Assembly (NCBI GenBank): GCA_946902875.1
Contig: OX336341.1
Span: 496,001-560,000 of the forward strand
DNA from: Nematopogon swammerdamellus
Lineage: Eukaryota > Arthropoda > Insecta > Lepidoptera > Adelidae
Reading direction: 5' to 3'
Length of the DNA: 64,000 nucleotides
The notes beneath the pieces are model-generated. The model was not told the DNA's origin. It saw nothing but the letters and a program-made list of their open reading frames with translations, and ran no database searches. The translations under genes were made by a program, and so were the position numbers. Shown one piece after another: positions 21,590-33,037 of the stretch; the first letter of the stretch is position 1; every line of letters starts with the position of its first letter.

Positions 21590-22495
21590 ATTATTAAATG
21601 TATGCGCAATATTATAAATGTATGTGCTATATTATAAATGTACGTGCAATATTAGAAATTTACATGCAATATTATAAATGTATTAAATGTAATATTATGA
21701 ATAGCCCCACTGCATCTCACCCCATGCATGTCGTAAAAGGCGACTAAGGGACAAGGACAACGTGCCGTGCTAAAGGGCGACAGGCTCGCCATCTCTCACC
21801 TTGGCACAGTACTTCCACCGAGTCATGCAGCAGGTGGGTCTTCGTGCCTTACTTGCTGCTTGATCGATTGAATCTTGTTCGAATACTTTGCGAAACGTGG
21901 TGGTCGGTGTTGTGCTGTAATTTACCATAGTTCTTGCAGCACAACACCGATTACTCTGCTTACCCCGATTGTCGGGATTCAGCGTGTGTGATATGTATGT
22001 ATGTATGTATTATAAATTTTAATGTACGTGCAATATTATAAATGTATGTGCAATATTATAAATGTATATGCTATATTATAAATGTACGTGCAATATTATA
22101 AATTTACATGCAATATTATAAATGTACGTCCAATATTATAAATGTACGTGTAATATTATAAATTTACATGCAATATTATAAATGTACGTGCAATATTATA
22201 AATTTACATGCAATATTATAAATGTACGTACAATATTATTAAATGTATGTGCAATTTTATAAATGTACGTGCAATATTATAAATGTATGTGCAATTTTAT
22301 AAATGTACGTGCAATATTATAAATGTATGTGCAATTTAATAAATGAGCGTGCAATATTATAAATGTATGTGCAATATTATAAATGAGCATGCTATATTAT
22401 AAATGTACGTGCCATATTATAAATTTACATGCAATATTATGAATGTACGTGCAATATTATAAATGTATGTGCAATATTTAAATGTATGTGCATTG
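21590..22495. repeat. 20-bp-period AT-rich array, interrupted by SINE-A
   Basis: Unit roughly GCAATATTATAAATGTACGT with alternating GTATGT/GTACGT/TTACAT variants, about 30 units in total. A SINE-A copy lies between units at about 21,700-22,015. No coding sequence. Confidence 0.95.
21700..22015 (+). mobile_element. SINE-A, 5'-truncated, inside the 20-bp array
   Basis: Begins at GAATAGCCCCACTGC, so it lacks about 25 bp of the usual head. It then runs through the whole body to GATTGTCGGGATTCAGCGTG and a TATG tail. The array resumes directly after it, which shows that the array predates the insertion. Confidence 0.92.
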
Positions 22496-24689
22496 TGTGT
22501 TCTGTATTTTAGAGTGAAACCACTGAAGTGAAAACGAGAGTGAAACTGACACGAGAGCGTCGTCACTTCCCTTGAGCACCTGTCACTACTTCTCACTTTG
22601 ATCTCAGAGTACATATTGATAAAGTGTCGTAATGTGTGTAGGGAGGGATGCGCAGACACACGGACAAAGGATTAAAGGAATGCTTCGAGACAGCCGGGAC
22701 ATCCGTGTCATACAACTTGGAGTTCGTATTTAGTACTAAAGCCAGTGATGTTACAATTACTTTAAAGGAAGTACCTACCCGTTAATTCCATTGATAAAAT
22801 TAAATGAGTGATGTTTGCGCAGGTTTTTCGACTACTTATGTATGACAAAGAGGAACACACAAACACACACATACATGCTTTTCTGTATTCTTTCCATAAA
22901 TTTCGTTAATTAAGTAAATATTAATTTTATAAAACCACACTTTTCTGTTGAGTCACTCATCATAAGTCCTAAACACCTTCGAAGGCTTAACACAAAAATT
23001 TTTACAACATTCTTGATCTCGTTCTTGATTCAAAATCCAACTTGTCTTTATATTGAAATTTGCACCGTGCGTAGATTTAACAAATATGTAAATTGCATTT
23101 AACTTTATCTGTAACTACAAATAGCTGCAATGATTTCGCTTCGCGGTAAAATATCCGTCAGTGAAAACCCCACGTGAATGGATTAAGTAGTTCTAGTATT
23201 ATAAGCGAACGAAGAATCGACGACGGCGACGCGCGTCTGTACCTACAGACTTTCCGCTTTATTAGTAAGGAAAGATGAAGGAGAGGGGTGGAGTGGAGTG
23301 ACTAGTGAGTACTTGCTCATCTGACACACTGCCGCCGCTGCCACCTTCAGTGTAGTAGCCTGTGCTGTTAGCTCTAAGCACCTCCAGCCGAGTCGACAGC
23401 TACACACTCGCATCGCACCAAACTCGCACAGTCGTCGTCGGTCGGTACGGGTACCGAGGGGATAATTACCACGAAGCGGCATCAGGTTGTCGATGAGGTG
23501 AAATGAACGCGAACAAAAACTAAATTTAAAATTTAGCTACAGAATGATACAGAAATTTGACCCAACATTTTAATTATTATTCTCGAGCTCAAATAAACAA
23601 CATTGACCTTTGTAATATTTTTCAAATGGAAACCTAAATTTCACAATCCCCATTATTGGTATGTTTATAATTTACCGCCACATGTACGGGGATAATATAT
23701 TTTCTTTTCTTTTTAGATTTTGAAATACTACAATAAATAGTAAAGTTCTTCATTGGAGCTCCAATGAAAAAATTGTTTTCCGAGTGATTGCTGAAATATT
23801 GTCACGACTGTGACCAGGGAGTAGGGATTTACCTCTGGCGGTACGGCGCGGTGTCCGGTGAGTCGCTTCCAAAAACGATGTCGCAAAGTGTGATTTTCTG
23901 AACGAAGCGTCTAGTTTTGTGTTTGCCAGCATGAAAATTTATTATTACATTCGGTAAACCCTCTCGCAAGCCAACCGAAGTGTTTTTATCTTTCTAAACA
24001 ACATCGTTTCATCATGTATGTCCATATCTGTCACACTTATTAACTCGCGTATCTTCTCGCAGCAAATGTACTGCATGCCGACCAAACGTTGGTAAGAAGC
24101 TAAATGTATGTAATGTATTGCAATTCTTTGTCTGACTTTTATATGTTCACTACGGGTACACTCGCGAGGCGCCTACAACAATGCTCCTACTCACAGCAAA
24201 GAGAGAGCGAGACTCCCTCCGCCGCAATTTTCTGGTCTTTGTGTTGGCAACACCCGACTCGTTTATTTCGCAAATTATTATAATTACGCGTCCCTTATGA
24301 ATTAAACATCGCGGGCGTGAGTACACTTTTGTTGTGCGAAATTAATTATTTTGTCTCCAAAGCGGTTTATAATTTCAGACATTTTTCGGGGAAAGCTTTT
24401 GTTTGAATTGTCGTGACTGCTGTAGGCAGAAGTCTGTACTTACGTCCTTTACGATGGCCTGTTATGTTAATATTGTTTTATTAACTTATTGAAAACATAA
24501 AGTCAGTTATGCAAACCATTTTAATGGGTTCTGTGACACGATTGGAAATTTATGCCATACTATGAACAAAGTGAGGTTAAAGTAAGTAACTACCTGCTTA
24601 CTTTTGTTTTCCCTTTGGAAAATGTTTGAGATTTTGGCAGCTGTGAAAAATTTAGTATGGTGTAAAGTGCATGTATTTTATCCGACTGC
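22496..24689. other. Intergenic DNA, no gene recognised
   Basis: Mixed AT-rich and moderately GC-rich DNA (23,220-23,480 is CpG-richer). Reverse-strand ORFs at 23,243-23,482 and 23,750-23,932 are short and featureless. No element ends or domains seen. Confidence 0.4.
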
Positions 24690-24862
24690 GCGAAGCATAA
24701 AAGGAGGGTTATGTTTTTTTTTTCGAGTGTACGTATGTGTTTACCTTAGGAATTTTCTTGTCGGTTCTTCTTGGTGGGTTTAATCGAACCGGATAGAACA
24801 AATTGTGATAAGTTCGAGTGCAGTCTAACTGCCATAATGAACGATCAATAAACAATACAATA
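24690..24862 (+). repeat. Dispersed repeat S, copy 2, with a GTCGGGT-type module upstream
   Basis: CCGACTGCGCGAAGCATAAA and GGAGGGTTATG (24,682-24,712) are the inverse of the module ending the repeats at 55,200-55,280 and 63,880-63,910. Then comes CGGTTCTTCTTGGTGGG and the S repeat (TAATCGAACCGGATAGAACA to CAATAAACAATA). Confidence 0.65.
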
Positions 24863-25314
24863 AATTGACGTCGCAGCAAGCGGACTCGACTGGCTTGCTG
24901 CTCGACAACGTTGGCGGTGGCAGCACAGTGCTGCATTCATCAGGCGGTGGGGTAGGCATAGGGGACAGACAGGGAAGGGACTAGGTGAAATGTAGCCACG
25001 ACTGATTCACAACGAAAATGGCCCGGTCAAACAGTAACCTTGAAACTATGTATATTAGATTTTAATCACTAAAAATCTTCTTCTTGTCATATCCCATTGA
25101 GACAATTGAAATAAATGACCTGGGGGCACGGCGGCAGTGCCCCCGTCAAGTCGAGCAATTCACTAATACTGGACCAAGAAGCAAGAAGCTGAGTAATTTA
25201 ACGATTATGTCATGTAGGTAAGTAAGAGTCATCATCACCACTAATTATAAAACAATAAGTTGGTGTGGTGTCTGTATTAACTAAATGCTCCAATGTTCCT
25301 TCTCTTTTTTTTAT
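24863..25314. other. Intergenic DNA
   Basis: No gene or repeat recognised. Confidence 0.45.
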
Positions 25315-25705
25315 GTTATCCGGTATGGTTGGCTCAGTCAGAGGGGCCAAAGCACGTGCTCTGACTAGCCAATATCACCTCCGAGAAGGTAGGTGCCATA
25401 TCGGAGACTTCCCTGGATTGCTGGCTATACTGGACTAGAGAACACAACCGAGTACACGTACAGTTACATCCAGTACGGTGGTACCAACCCAGTCGGCTAC
25501 AATTTAAGCCTACCACCTAGTAAAGGGCAAGGGAAGTACAGTTTTACACCGGTTCCGAAAGGTGAAGCAGCAGGTGTAGGTATGCACGTAAATTTTTTCG
25601 TCAGAAAAAACTCATTGGTACACGCCGACCGGATTCGAACCTCTGACCTCCCGCATGAGAAGCCGATGCCCAAACCACTCAGCTACCCGCCGCTTGGTGT
25701 CTTAC
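25315..25705 (-). mobile_element. SINE-T, full length with tRNA head
   Basis: On the minus strand the head carries an A box GGTAGCTGAGTGG and B box AGGTTCGAATCCGG at tRNA spacing. It is followed by a body with ACTAGGTGGTAGG and GGTTGGTACCACCG, the same core as SINE-B, then GTCCAGTATAGCC. The 3' part is specific to this family, ending in an A-rich tail (inverse of TTTTTTTTATGTTATCC). It is a pol III-type, LINE-dependent element. Confidence 0.9.
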
Positions 25706-27084
25706 ATTAATGAAATTAAACTAAGTACATAATGCCGTGTTTCCAAAATATTTGTCTATCTGTCTGTATGTATGTTTGTCCACGCATCGTGTTAAAAGGG
25801 TTGCTTCCACGTTTCTTCTATTACCAACACTTGCCTCATAATATTTAGCTGCGTATAAACCAACAATCTACCTAGGTCATAATATTTTAAAACCTGTAAA
25901 GTACAAAGTTTAATAACACACAATAGCATTGTACTAAAACGTTACTTGATTTTTACGAAGTCGGTATTTTGTTTTATTAGCGATATTGAGTTACTAGAAT
26001 CATCGTCTTGTAAAATGTATCTTGTATAAATATACAGGTAGTACACAGGGACAGTGTACAAGGAGGCAATATTTTTAGGGTTCCGTAACCGTCGTACGGA
26101 ACCCTATTATTTTTAATGGGAACCGACATGGCTGGTTGACTGAATGATATAATTAATTCAAATTTACGATTAAACAAAGCTATCGCATCGAACCTTATTC
26201 ATAGCATGCACATGCAAACTCCATTAATTATTTTTGTCATTTTCCGCAGTGGCCGATTGACTTTTTATCCCGAGTGACTTTTAATCCAAATAGGTTTAAT
26301 GTATCTGTGATGTGACGAGACAATTTAATTGTGTTATATTCGCCTGAAAATTAACGTGTATATCAGTAAGTTTTAAGTACTATATATTTAATTAATTGAG
26401 TTTATGTAAGTACAATTAAATACCTACGTCAAACCAAATGTAATAACGTTAATTTGATATTGTTGTTTATTGTTTATTTAGCATCTATTGGCAGTACACT
26501 GCGCTCAGATTTGTCATATTTACATTGTAACATTCCGTCAGTTCGATTATCACAGCGAAGAAGAACTGACAAGAAACTTCACTGGAAATTTTTTCAATGT
26601 CCACTTAGTCTATACAAAAATGTTTGCCACTGCCTAGACACGCATGTGCTGATTTGAGAAATCTAATAGAAAGAGAAATCTGATAAAGAGAAATTATAAT
26701 TAAAAATTAGGTGTTGACCTTTTCAATATATAATTTGTATTTATAATGAAATAACTGATTTTCATGGCTGGTTTGAAAACACTAGTCAATAGACTTGTTC
26801 GAGGAATGTCGTATGTTTTAGTGGAACGGCGACATCAAGTAAATCGGCGGAAACAGTGGTTAGAACGCAACGGCTGAAGTTCGGGAGATTTGGAGAGGAG
26901 TATGTCCAGCAGTGGACGCATACACGCCGACTGACTGACTGATTATCTCTATCACAGTCGTGAACTCTTTATGAACACGCGTCTTTCGAGCCGTCTGATG
27001 TAAATAAAATTGTGTGCATTTGAAGATGTTAGGAATGCATTATATTGTTTGCAATCTAAGCCCGCCCTATTCATTTGAATGTTG
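25706..27084. other. Intergenic DNA with small repeat pieces
   Basis: 26,077-26,105 is a hairpin AGGGTTCCGTA / TACGGAACCCT of a type common in lepidopteran repeats. 26,885-26,945 contains GGAGAGGAGTATGTCCAGCA and CTGACTGACTGA, the 3' end of a LINE also seen at 35,360 and, reversed, at 50,370. No gene. Confidence 0.5.
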
Positions 27085-27430
27085 TCTGAGAATCGTTACA
27101 TACAATACATATCACACACGCTGAATCCCGACAATCGGGGTAAGCAGAGTAATCAGTGTTGTACTGCAAGAACTCTGGTAAATTACGGCACAACACCGAC
27201 CACGTTTCGCAAATTATTCGAACAAGATTCAATCGATTAAGCAGCAAGTAAGGCACGAAGACCCACCTGCTGCATGACTCGGTGGAAGTACCGTGCCAAG
27301 GTGAGAGGTGGCCATCCTGTCGCCCTTTAGCGCGGCATCTTGTCCTTATCCCTTAGTCGCCTTTTACGGCATGCACGGGGAGAGATACAGTGGGGCTATT
27401 CTTTTTAAGTACCCGGCCCCACACGGTACA
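27085..27430 (-). mobile_element. SINE-A
   Basis: A full-length inverse copy: the CATACAATACATA tail, CTGAATCCCGACAATCGGGG, GCACAACACCGACCAC, TTAGTCGCCTTTTACG, and a head ending CGGCCCCACACGGTAC at 27,427. Confidence 0.92.
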
Positions 27431-28892
27431 GAATCGTTAATAAGCCTAAAATTAAGTAAACAACTTTGACCCGCTTATCTAAGGTTTTCACTAAGTAAAT
27501 ATTAGTTTTAATGTACTACACCTGTATCGCGTGAAGCGTGTTCCCTCACATTAGCATGTCGGCAGTAGGTAGCTGTTGTGAGTTCGTGTTAAAAGTTTGC
27601 TCCTCCAGTGACAGCCGCCAGCACATTCCGACCCGACTTAACAACTGGGTCGACCATCAACAAGTTGTACTAAGCACGAGTTTATGCAAAAATGCTGAGG
27701 CAAGGGCGTAACTCGGGAACATTTGGACCCACGCTCCGGCCTAAGAGAGAAATTACAATGTAGCTTTGTAATCCTATCCGGAAAAGTTCATGCTTACATA
27801 CAATCATGATGTATACCAACAATAGGGGTAAACAGATTATTGAACATATACATTGTGACGAAGGCCTAACTTGAGAAGACGAAGACCTCATCGTCAGCCT
27901 GTGTTAGTATCTTCTTTTCAATCCACTCCCAGCTATACCTACTATAGGTCGTCTGTCCACCTAGCCGGGGGCGTCCCACGTTACGAAAACGAAGAGCTAA
28001 GGCAGACGAAGACCGGGGAGACGCGTATTTATGTTGAAGAACCTCCGCTGATATGAGTACCCGTATCTGGTAAGCATTTATGACCACCATTGGGGAACAA
28101 GAGTGAGGTCAAGGATATAAAAAGTCCGCCAATGGTATAAATACAGCACGCAGTCACCTTTTAGGTCCACTATAAGATGGCGCCGTAAGAAGAAAGTTAT
28201 ACGTTGTTGTGCGCGTCATACGCGGATGTTGAAGTGCCGCCGTACAGTGCAATGATGCGTGACTTAGTATAACGTGTTGTGACACAGTAAGGTGTGGTGT
28301 GGCGTGGTGAGGCGTGTGAATGTACAGCGCGGAGTATCTAGCAGGTGTTGGCGCGGATTCACACACATGATACTTCCACTTACAAAGTGTAATTGCCGAC
28401 AGCGCGGGATTCCGGCGATTGCCGCTAGCGCGGTGGGATGGTGGGTGGCCACATGCGGCAAAGGCTTAGGTACACTATTCGGTCGGTATGGAGCGAGATC
28501 CTGGTCCCCTAGCAACGGGTTGTTGTCGTGTTTTCGTGTCGTGTTGTCGAGACGGTTGATATCCAATCAAATAAATGAAATTAAAATATCCATCTCGACA
28601 GAGTGCGGGCGGAGCTCTAGAGGCTGCTGAACATTGAATGTTGTTTCGAATTTTTTTGTGCCAAGCTGGACCCAGCATTGGTTCTTAGGACGTCCCGACG
28701 GCCACCACGAACACCTGATCCTGATCTGTCGAAGACAGCAGCTAAGGACGGGGACTTCAAAGGTAGGAGGCTCACGCCACACACACGCTTTACGCAACAT
28801 TTTCAACTGTATTCATAGGTCGCGCTGGTTCAAATCCGGCTCGAAGGACCAACAATAACAACTGTAGATTTCATATACTTACCCAGCATTGT
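27431..28892. other. Intergenic DNA, no gene recognised
   Basis: Several overlapping ORFs of 60-112 residues on both strands at 27,680-28,860. None has a recognisable domain. GGTTCAAATCC at 28,829 looks like a B box but has no matching A box, so no tRNA or SINE is called. Confidence 0.4.
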
Positions 28893-29104
28893 CAGGGTAT
28901 AGTGGCACCAAGAAGTTATGATGTGTGGGAAATATGCGCAACTGTCTGCATTCCTAAAAAGGGACGTGAACTTTCGATCGTAAGTTAGGTCATACAATTT
29001 ATCGACAAAGTTTCGACCGAAAGGTCACGTCCCTTCTTAGGAATCCAGACAGTTGCGCATATTTCCCACGCATCATAACTTCCTGGTGACACTATAGTAT
29101 GGTG
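28893..29104. mobile_element. Foldback MITE, arms about 85 bp
   Basis: TATAGTGGCACCAAGAAGTT, GGGAAATATGCGCAACTGTC and AAAGGGACGTGA on the left are mirrored on the right with a few mismatches, around a loop of about 45 bp. No ORF. A TA duplication at the ends is possible. Confidence 0.88.
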
Positions 29105-29494
29105 AAGGTTGGTTTTAAAATAGATAGTACGAATTCAAAAAATTCAATAGTAGTATCCGACTACGACAAAGCTAAAGGAAGGGTTATGATATGACTTATG
29201 AGTTTTTTATAGTTATAACCTCAGTTACATATATCATTTACGGATCTCAGGTTATATCCCTTCACGGTAGACATTATTAATTTATACACTGAACCGGTAA
29301 ACTATTGAACGCTCTCCCTACCCAAACTACCCATGTATATTCTCCTAAGTCACGGGTCCTTCAAGAGCGACGTAGGCGGGTTGACGGCGCCTATCAGGAA
29401 CACATGGCATTCGCAATACCTGCAATCGACCGAATGCCCATGGGCGTCGTTAGTCAACTTATTCGTGTTTAAATATTCCATTATGAACTAATGA
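29105..29494. other. Spacer
   Basis: No gene recognised. CTTATTCGTGTTTAAATATTCC precedes the tandem array. Confidence 0.5.
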
Positions 29495-29844
29495 ACTGAA
29501 GGTCCCGATGTTATTCAAGCTACAGTGAGGAAGCGTGCACGCTAACTGAAGGTCCCGATGTTATTCAAGCTACAGTGAGGAAGCGTGCACGCTAACTGAA
29601 GGTCCCGATGTTATTCAAGCTACAGTGAGGAAGCGTGCACGCTAACTGAAGGTCCCGATGTTATTCAAGCTACAGTGAGGAAGCGTGCACGCTAACTGAA
29701 GGTCCCGATGTTATTCAAGCTACAGTGAGGAAGCGTGCACGCTAACTGAAGGTCCCGATGTTATTCAAGCTACAGTGAGGAAGCGTGCACGCTAACTGAA
29801 GGTCCCGATGTTATTCAAGCTACAGTGAGGAAGCGTGCACGCTA
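29495..29844. repeat. Seven identical 50-bp tandem repeats
   Basis: Unit starts ACTGAAGGTCCCGATGTTAT and ends GCGTGCACGCTA. All seven copies (starts at 29,495 and every 50 bp to 29,795) are identical, unlike every other array here. There are no spacers, so it is not CRISPR-like. It is either very recent expansion or an assembly product. Confidence 0.99.
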
Positions 29845-29917
29845 ACTATGACGGAGTACTTATTTATCTAGCTATGTAGAATATCTCGAACTAGATTTAA
29901 AATTAAAAATACATTGT

Positions 29918-30232
29918 ACCGTGTGGCGCCGGTACTTTAAAAGAATAGCCCCACTGCATCTCTCCCCGTGTATGTCGTAAAAGCCGACTAAGGGATATGA
30001 CTCCCTTCTTATAATACTAGGTGGTAGGGTTTAACCCGCCCGGGTTGGTACCGCACTGAATGAAAGGTCGGTCGAAACGGCTATGTAAATAGTTTGTGTT
30101 TTCCGTCCAGTTCAGTGTAGCCGGCACGACCGAAGGGAAGCACTGACGTGGCACCAAGTTCACCCGGTGTTATGGGCTCACATCACGGATGTTGTGGATG
30201 ATGTGGCCAACCGTGTCAGTTTCAATAAAAAA
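29918..30232 (+). mobile_element. SINE-B with SINE-A-type head
   Basis: The first 75 bp (ACCGTGTGGCGCCGGTAC ... GACTAAGGGATA) are the SINE-A head. From CTCCCTTCTTATA onward it is SINE-B: CTAGGTGGTAGGG, GCCCGGGTTGGTACC, GTCCAGTTCAGTGTAGCCGG and CCGTGTCAGTTTCAATAAAA. Nearly full length. Confidence 0.92.
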
Positions 30233-30814
30233 ATATATATATACATTTTAGTTGTAACTATTATCGGATTAAGCTACTCGTATAGTTTTAAAGTCAAACG
30301 CACTGGCTATCACACTGACGCCACTCCGTTCAGCCGAGTACAAGAGGGAGGAAGCGAGTCGTTAGGGAAGGCTCGCTGGCCGGAGCGGCGGGGCGGGGCG
30401 GGGCGGGGGAGGTCGGTCGCGTGATGACTGGTTGTTTGTCACTGAAACGTTCAGTAAATAGCCTACTTTCTGTTTGTAGCAGCTGTTGTGTTGGCAGTTG
30501 AATAACTTGTTACTTGGCCCAATATTTGGCAGACATGTTTTTTGCGGAGATAGCCCGGCACCGGGCGGAGAAACGATAATGGTACTGGCTTCGGGTTCGA
30601 CTTTCGGTTGTGTTAATAAATCTCGACAAGCGAGGAAGTAAGACTCCAGTGAAGAAAGAGTACGTGACTAAATTAGCGGTAAACTGTACGATTACAGTTT
30701 CGAGCCGGGCTGATTACAAAATCCTAAGTAAGCAAACCCCCAAAATCAGCAACAATGCGCCCCCGTCCGCCGCGCCGGCGCTAAAAGTGCAACTGAGTGT
30801 CTGTGAGTGACCTC
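30233..30814. other. Intergenic DNA with a GC-rich patch
   Basis: 30,375-30,420 is GC-rich (GGGGCGGGGCGGGGCGGG, Sp1-like). The ORF 30,610-30,810 is featureless. No gene called. Confidence 0.35.
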
Positions 30815-31216
30815 TTTTTTTTTCTTTTTTTTTTATGGAAACTGACTCTGTTGGCTCCATCGCCTACAACATCCGTGATGTCAGCCCATAAATAACACCG
30901 GGTGAACTTGGTGCCACGTCAGTGCTTCCCTTCGGTCGTGCCGGCTACACTGAACTGGACGGAAAACACAAACTATTTACATAACCGTTTCGACCGACCT
31001 TTCATTCAGTGCGGTGGTACCAACCCGGGCGGGTTAAACCCTACCACCTAGTATATAAGAAGGGAGTTTCATTTCATTTATTCATTTCCATCTTAGGTAC
31101 CATCGGTACACTTGAGTTCGTCACATTTTAGTCATATCCCTTAGTCGCCTTTTACGACATACACGGGGAGAGATGCAGTGGGGCTATTCTTTTAAGGTAC
31201 CGGCCCCACACGGTAC
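30815..31216 (-). mobile_element. SINE-B with SINE-A-type head
   Basis: The inverse of the 29,918 arrangement: a T-rich start, ACATCCGTGATGTCAGCCCA, CTACACTGAACTGGACGG, GGGCGGGTTAAACCCTACCA, then TTAGTCGCCTTTTACGACAT and CCCCACACGGTAC. About 65 bp of foreign sequence (31,070-31,135, partly ATTTCATTTATTCATTTCC) separates body and head, so a small insertion lies inside. Confidence 0.9.
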
Positions 31217-32350
31217 TCGCTTGTTGATCTCTGACGTCACGTCAGCGGTACGTCGTGGTCGCGGGCGCAGGCAGACCCCCCGCGACGCACACGTAGTATC
31301 GTAACTTTAAAATTAAATAATATCTCGAAAACTATTTGACGCATCAGAATGTTTTTTCAATGTATTTTTTTTTATTTTTAATTAAGTATATCGTAAGCTA
31401 AATATCATATCAATCATTATCATTCATTCTTCAATCACAAATCTCAATTCCCTCAAATGTTGGGCAAAGTCTATGATCCGAATGTTGGGCAAAGTCATCC
31501 GAGCCGGTTCTCTATAAAAACAAATCATTGATTATTTTAATTATTTATTTATAGATGTGTCAACTGAACCCTCTTCTCTGGATCTCTGGATCCCTATAGT
31601 CGTGTATGTAAGGCTTTGAAGCGACCGCATTTCCCACGAAATTCCGCTCGTTACCTATACCAATACCTCCTGTCCCTCACACTTGCTTGTAGTAATTATG
31701 TACTTACATACATACATACAGGTTGATTCATAATTTATTATCGAAGCGCAGCGGTAAACATATGCCTAGGATGGTTACACATTCACTATAGCAATATCCA
31801 AATTTTGACTGGTAGAAATTTTAGCAAGGGTAAGTTGGCCTTTTACCCCATGCATCAAATCCAATAAAATTAAATCAAATTTCTTTATTAATATTAAATT
31901 TGACAGTACATAAGTCACATTTAATTGATTGTACTTGTTATTGTAAAATAGTTGAAAAGACATAAAGTATTTATACGTACATGTAGCACATATTCAGTAA
32001 CATTTTTTTTGTAGCTATGTATGTATGGAAACTATTAAAAAAATTGTTTTACTTGTTTAAAGCAATTAATCTACCAATACAAAGAGATTTTATGTATAGA
32101 GTGAGCACTACGAAGAAAGAATACAGAGAAATGACGGCCAATAGCTGAGGTATGAGGTAAGGTAGCGGGGTGGCGGAACGCTGAGCCGCGCGGGGCGGGA
32201 AGCGAGCGGGAGAGGGGCTAGCTAGCGAGCGACTAGCGGCTAGCGGCCCGGCCGGCCCGGCCGGTCAGTCAACACGTGCATTGCGTAGGGTTGTCACTTA
32301 GTCTACCAAAAATATATTTTTCGATTTATTATTTTACGAGTAGGTATTAT
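31217..32350. other. Intergenic DNA
   Basis: 31,790-31,900 (GACTGGTAGAAATTTTAGC ... CCAATAAAATTAAA) resembles the polyadenylated 3' UTR of lepidopteran LINEs. 32,150-32,280 is GC-rich with GGCCCGGCCGG repeats. No gene. Confidence 0.4.
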
Positions 32351-32358
32351 GGTTAATT

Positions 32359-32420
32359 GTGCCCGTAGTCTAGTGGTAACGCTTCTCAATGCAGAAGTTG
32401 CGGGTTCAAATCCCGGGCAC
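32359..32420 (+). repeat. tRNA-like sequence, shortened
   Basis: A-box-like TAGTCTAGTGGTAA and B box GGTTCAAATCC are both present. The ends GTGCCCG and CGGGCAC pair perfectly over 7 bp, and CTTCT/AGAAG form an anticodon-like stem. The total is only 62 nt, the anticodon loop has 6 nt, and the acceptor strand overlaps the T stem. It is best read as a degenerate tRNA pseudogene or SINE head. Confidence 0.5.
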
Positions 32421-32592
32421 TAACTAATGTACTTATTTATTTCCTTGATAAGGATTGATATACGTGCATTTCATAACGAATAGGTACGATCGCTCCGATG
32501 AAGAAAAATAAAGTTAGGTAACTAGTGCACACTGGTCTATGAAAGGTATTTTTGTGTAAACTGCTTCTGATTTCCACTGGTCACCATGTACG

Positions 32593-32672
32593 AGTAATCG
32601 AACCGGATATAACAAATTGTGACAAGTTCGAGTGCAATATGACTGCCATAAGAATACTCAATAAACAATAAA
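32593..32672 (+). repeat. Dispersed repeat S, copy 3
   Basis: TAATCGAACCGGATATAACA, GACAAGTTCGAGTGCAA and CTCAATAAACAATAAAAC match the copies at 1546 and 24,781. CAGTGGGCAGAGTCCGTG just downstream is a LINE 3'-end-like scrap. Confidence 0.75.
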
Positions 32673-32891
32673 ACAACAACAATAAAAACAATACCTCCTA
32701 TGTCAGTGGGCAGAGTCCGTGCCTAGCAGTGGGACGTTTTAAAGGATTATAGAAGAAAACAGATAGTGAATTTCATCGAGAAAAACGTTTTTATGTATTT
32801 AAACTTAAAATACAGAACTATAATAACTTGAAATACATACCTAAACTTATATGGGTTTTTAAATTACCGTGGTTATTTGACATTTTAAGAA

Positions 32892-33037
32892 GTAACAACG
32901 GCTTTACTCGCTATCGAAATACGAGCTGTGTGGCTCGACATTTCGGCCAGAGTGCTCATGATGATGGGCCATACGTTTGGCCCGAAACGTCGAGCCACAC
33001 AGCTCGTATTTCGACCGCGAGTAAAGCCGTTTTGTAT
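32892..33037. mobile_element. Foldback MITE, arms about 60 bp
   Basis: ACGGCTTTACTCGC, TCGAAATACGAGCTGTGTGG and CTCGACATTTCGGCC are mirrored by GGCCCGAAACGTCGAG ... GCGAGTAAAGCCGT. The loop is about 25 bp and includes ATGATGATGG. No ORF. Confidence 0.88.

Noticed and set aside
28829..28839. B-box-like GGTTCAAATCC
   Set aside because: No A box at suitable distance and no family copies in the window.
27680..28860. Possible small host gene from clustered ORFs
   Set aside because: ORFs on both strands overlap and no splice-consistent coding pattern or domain can be seen.
29495..29844. CRISPR array
   Set aside because: Units are contiguous with no variable spacers, and the genome is eukaryotic.
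32359..32420. Functional tRNA gene
   Set aside because: 62 nt only, with a 6-nt anticodon loop and an overlap of T stem and acceptor strand. Kept as a tRNA-like repeat.
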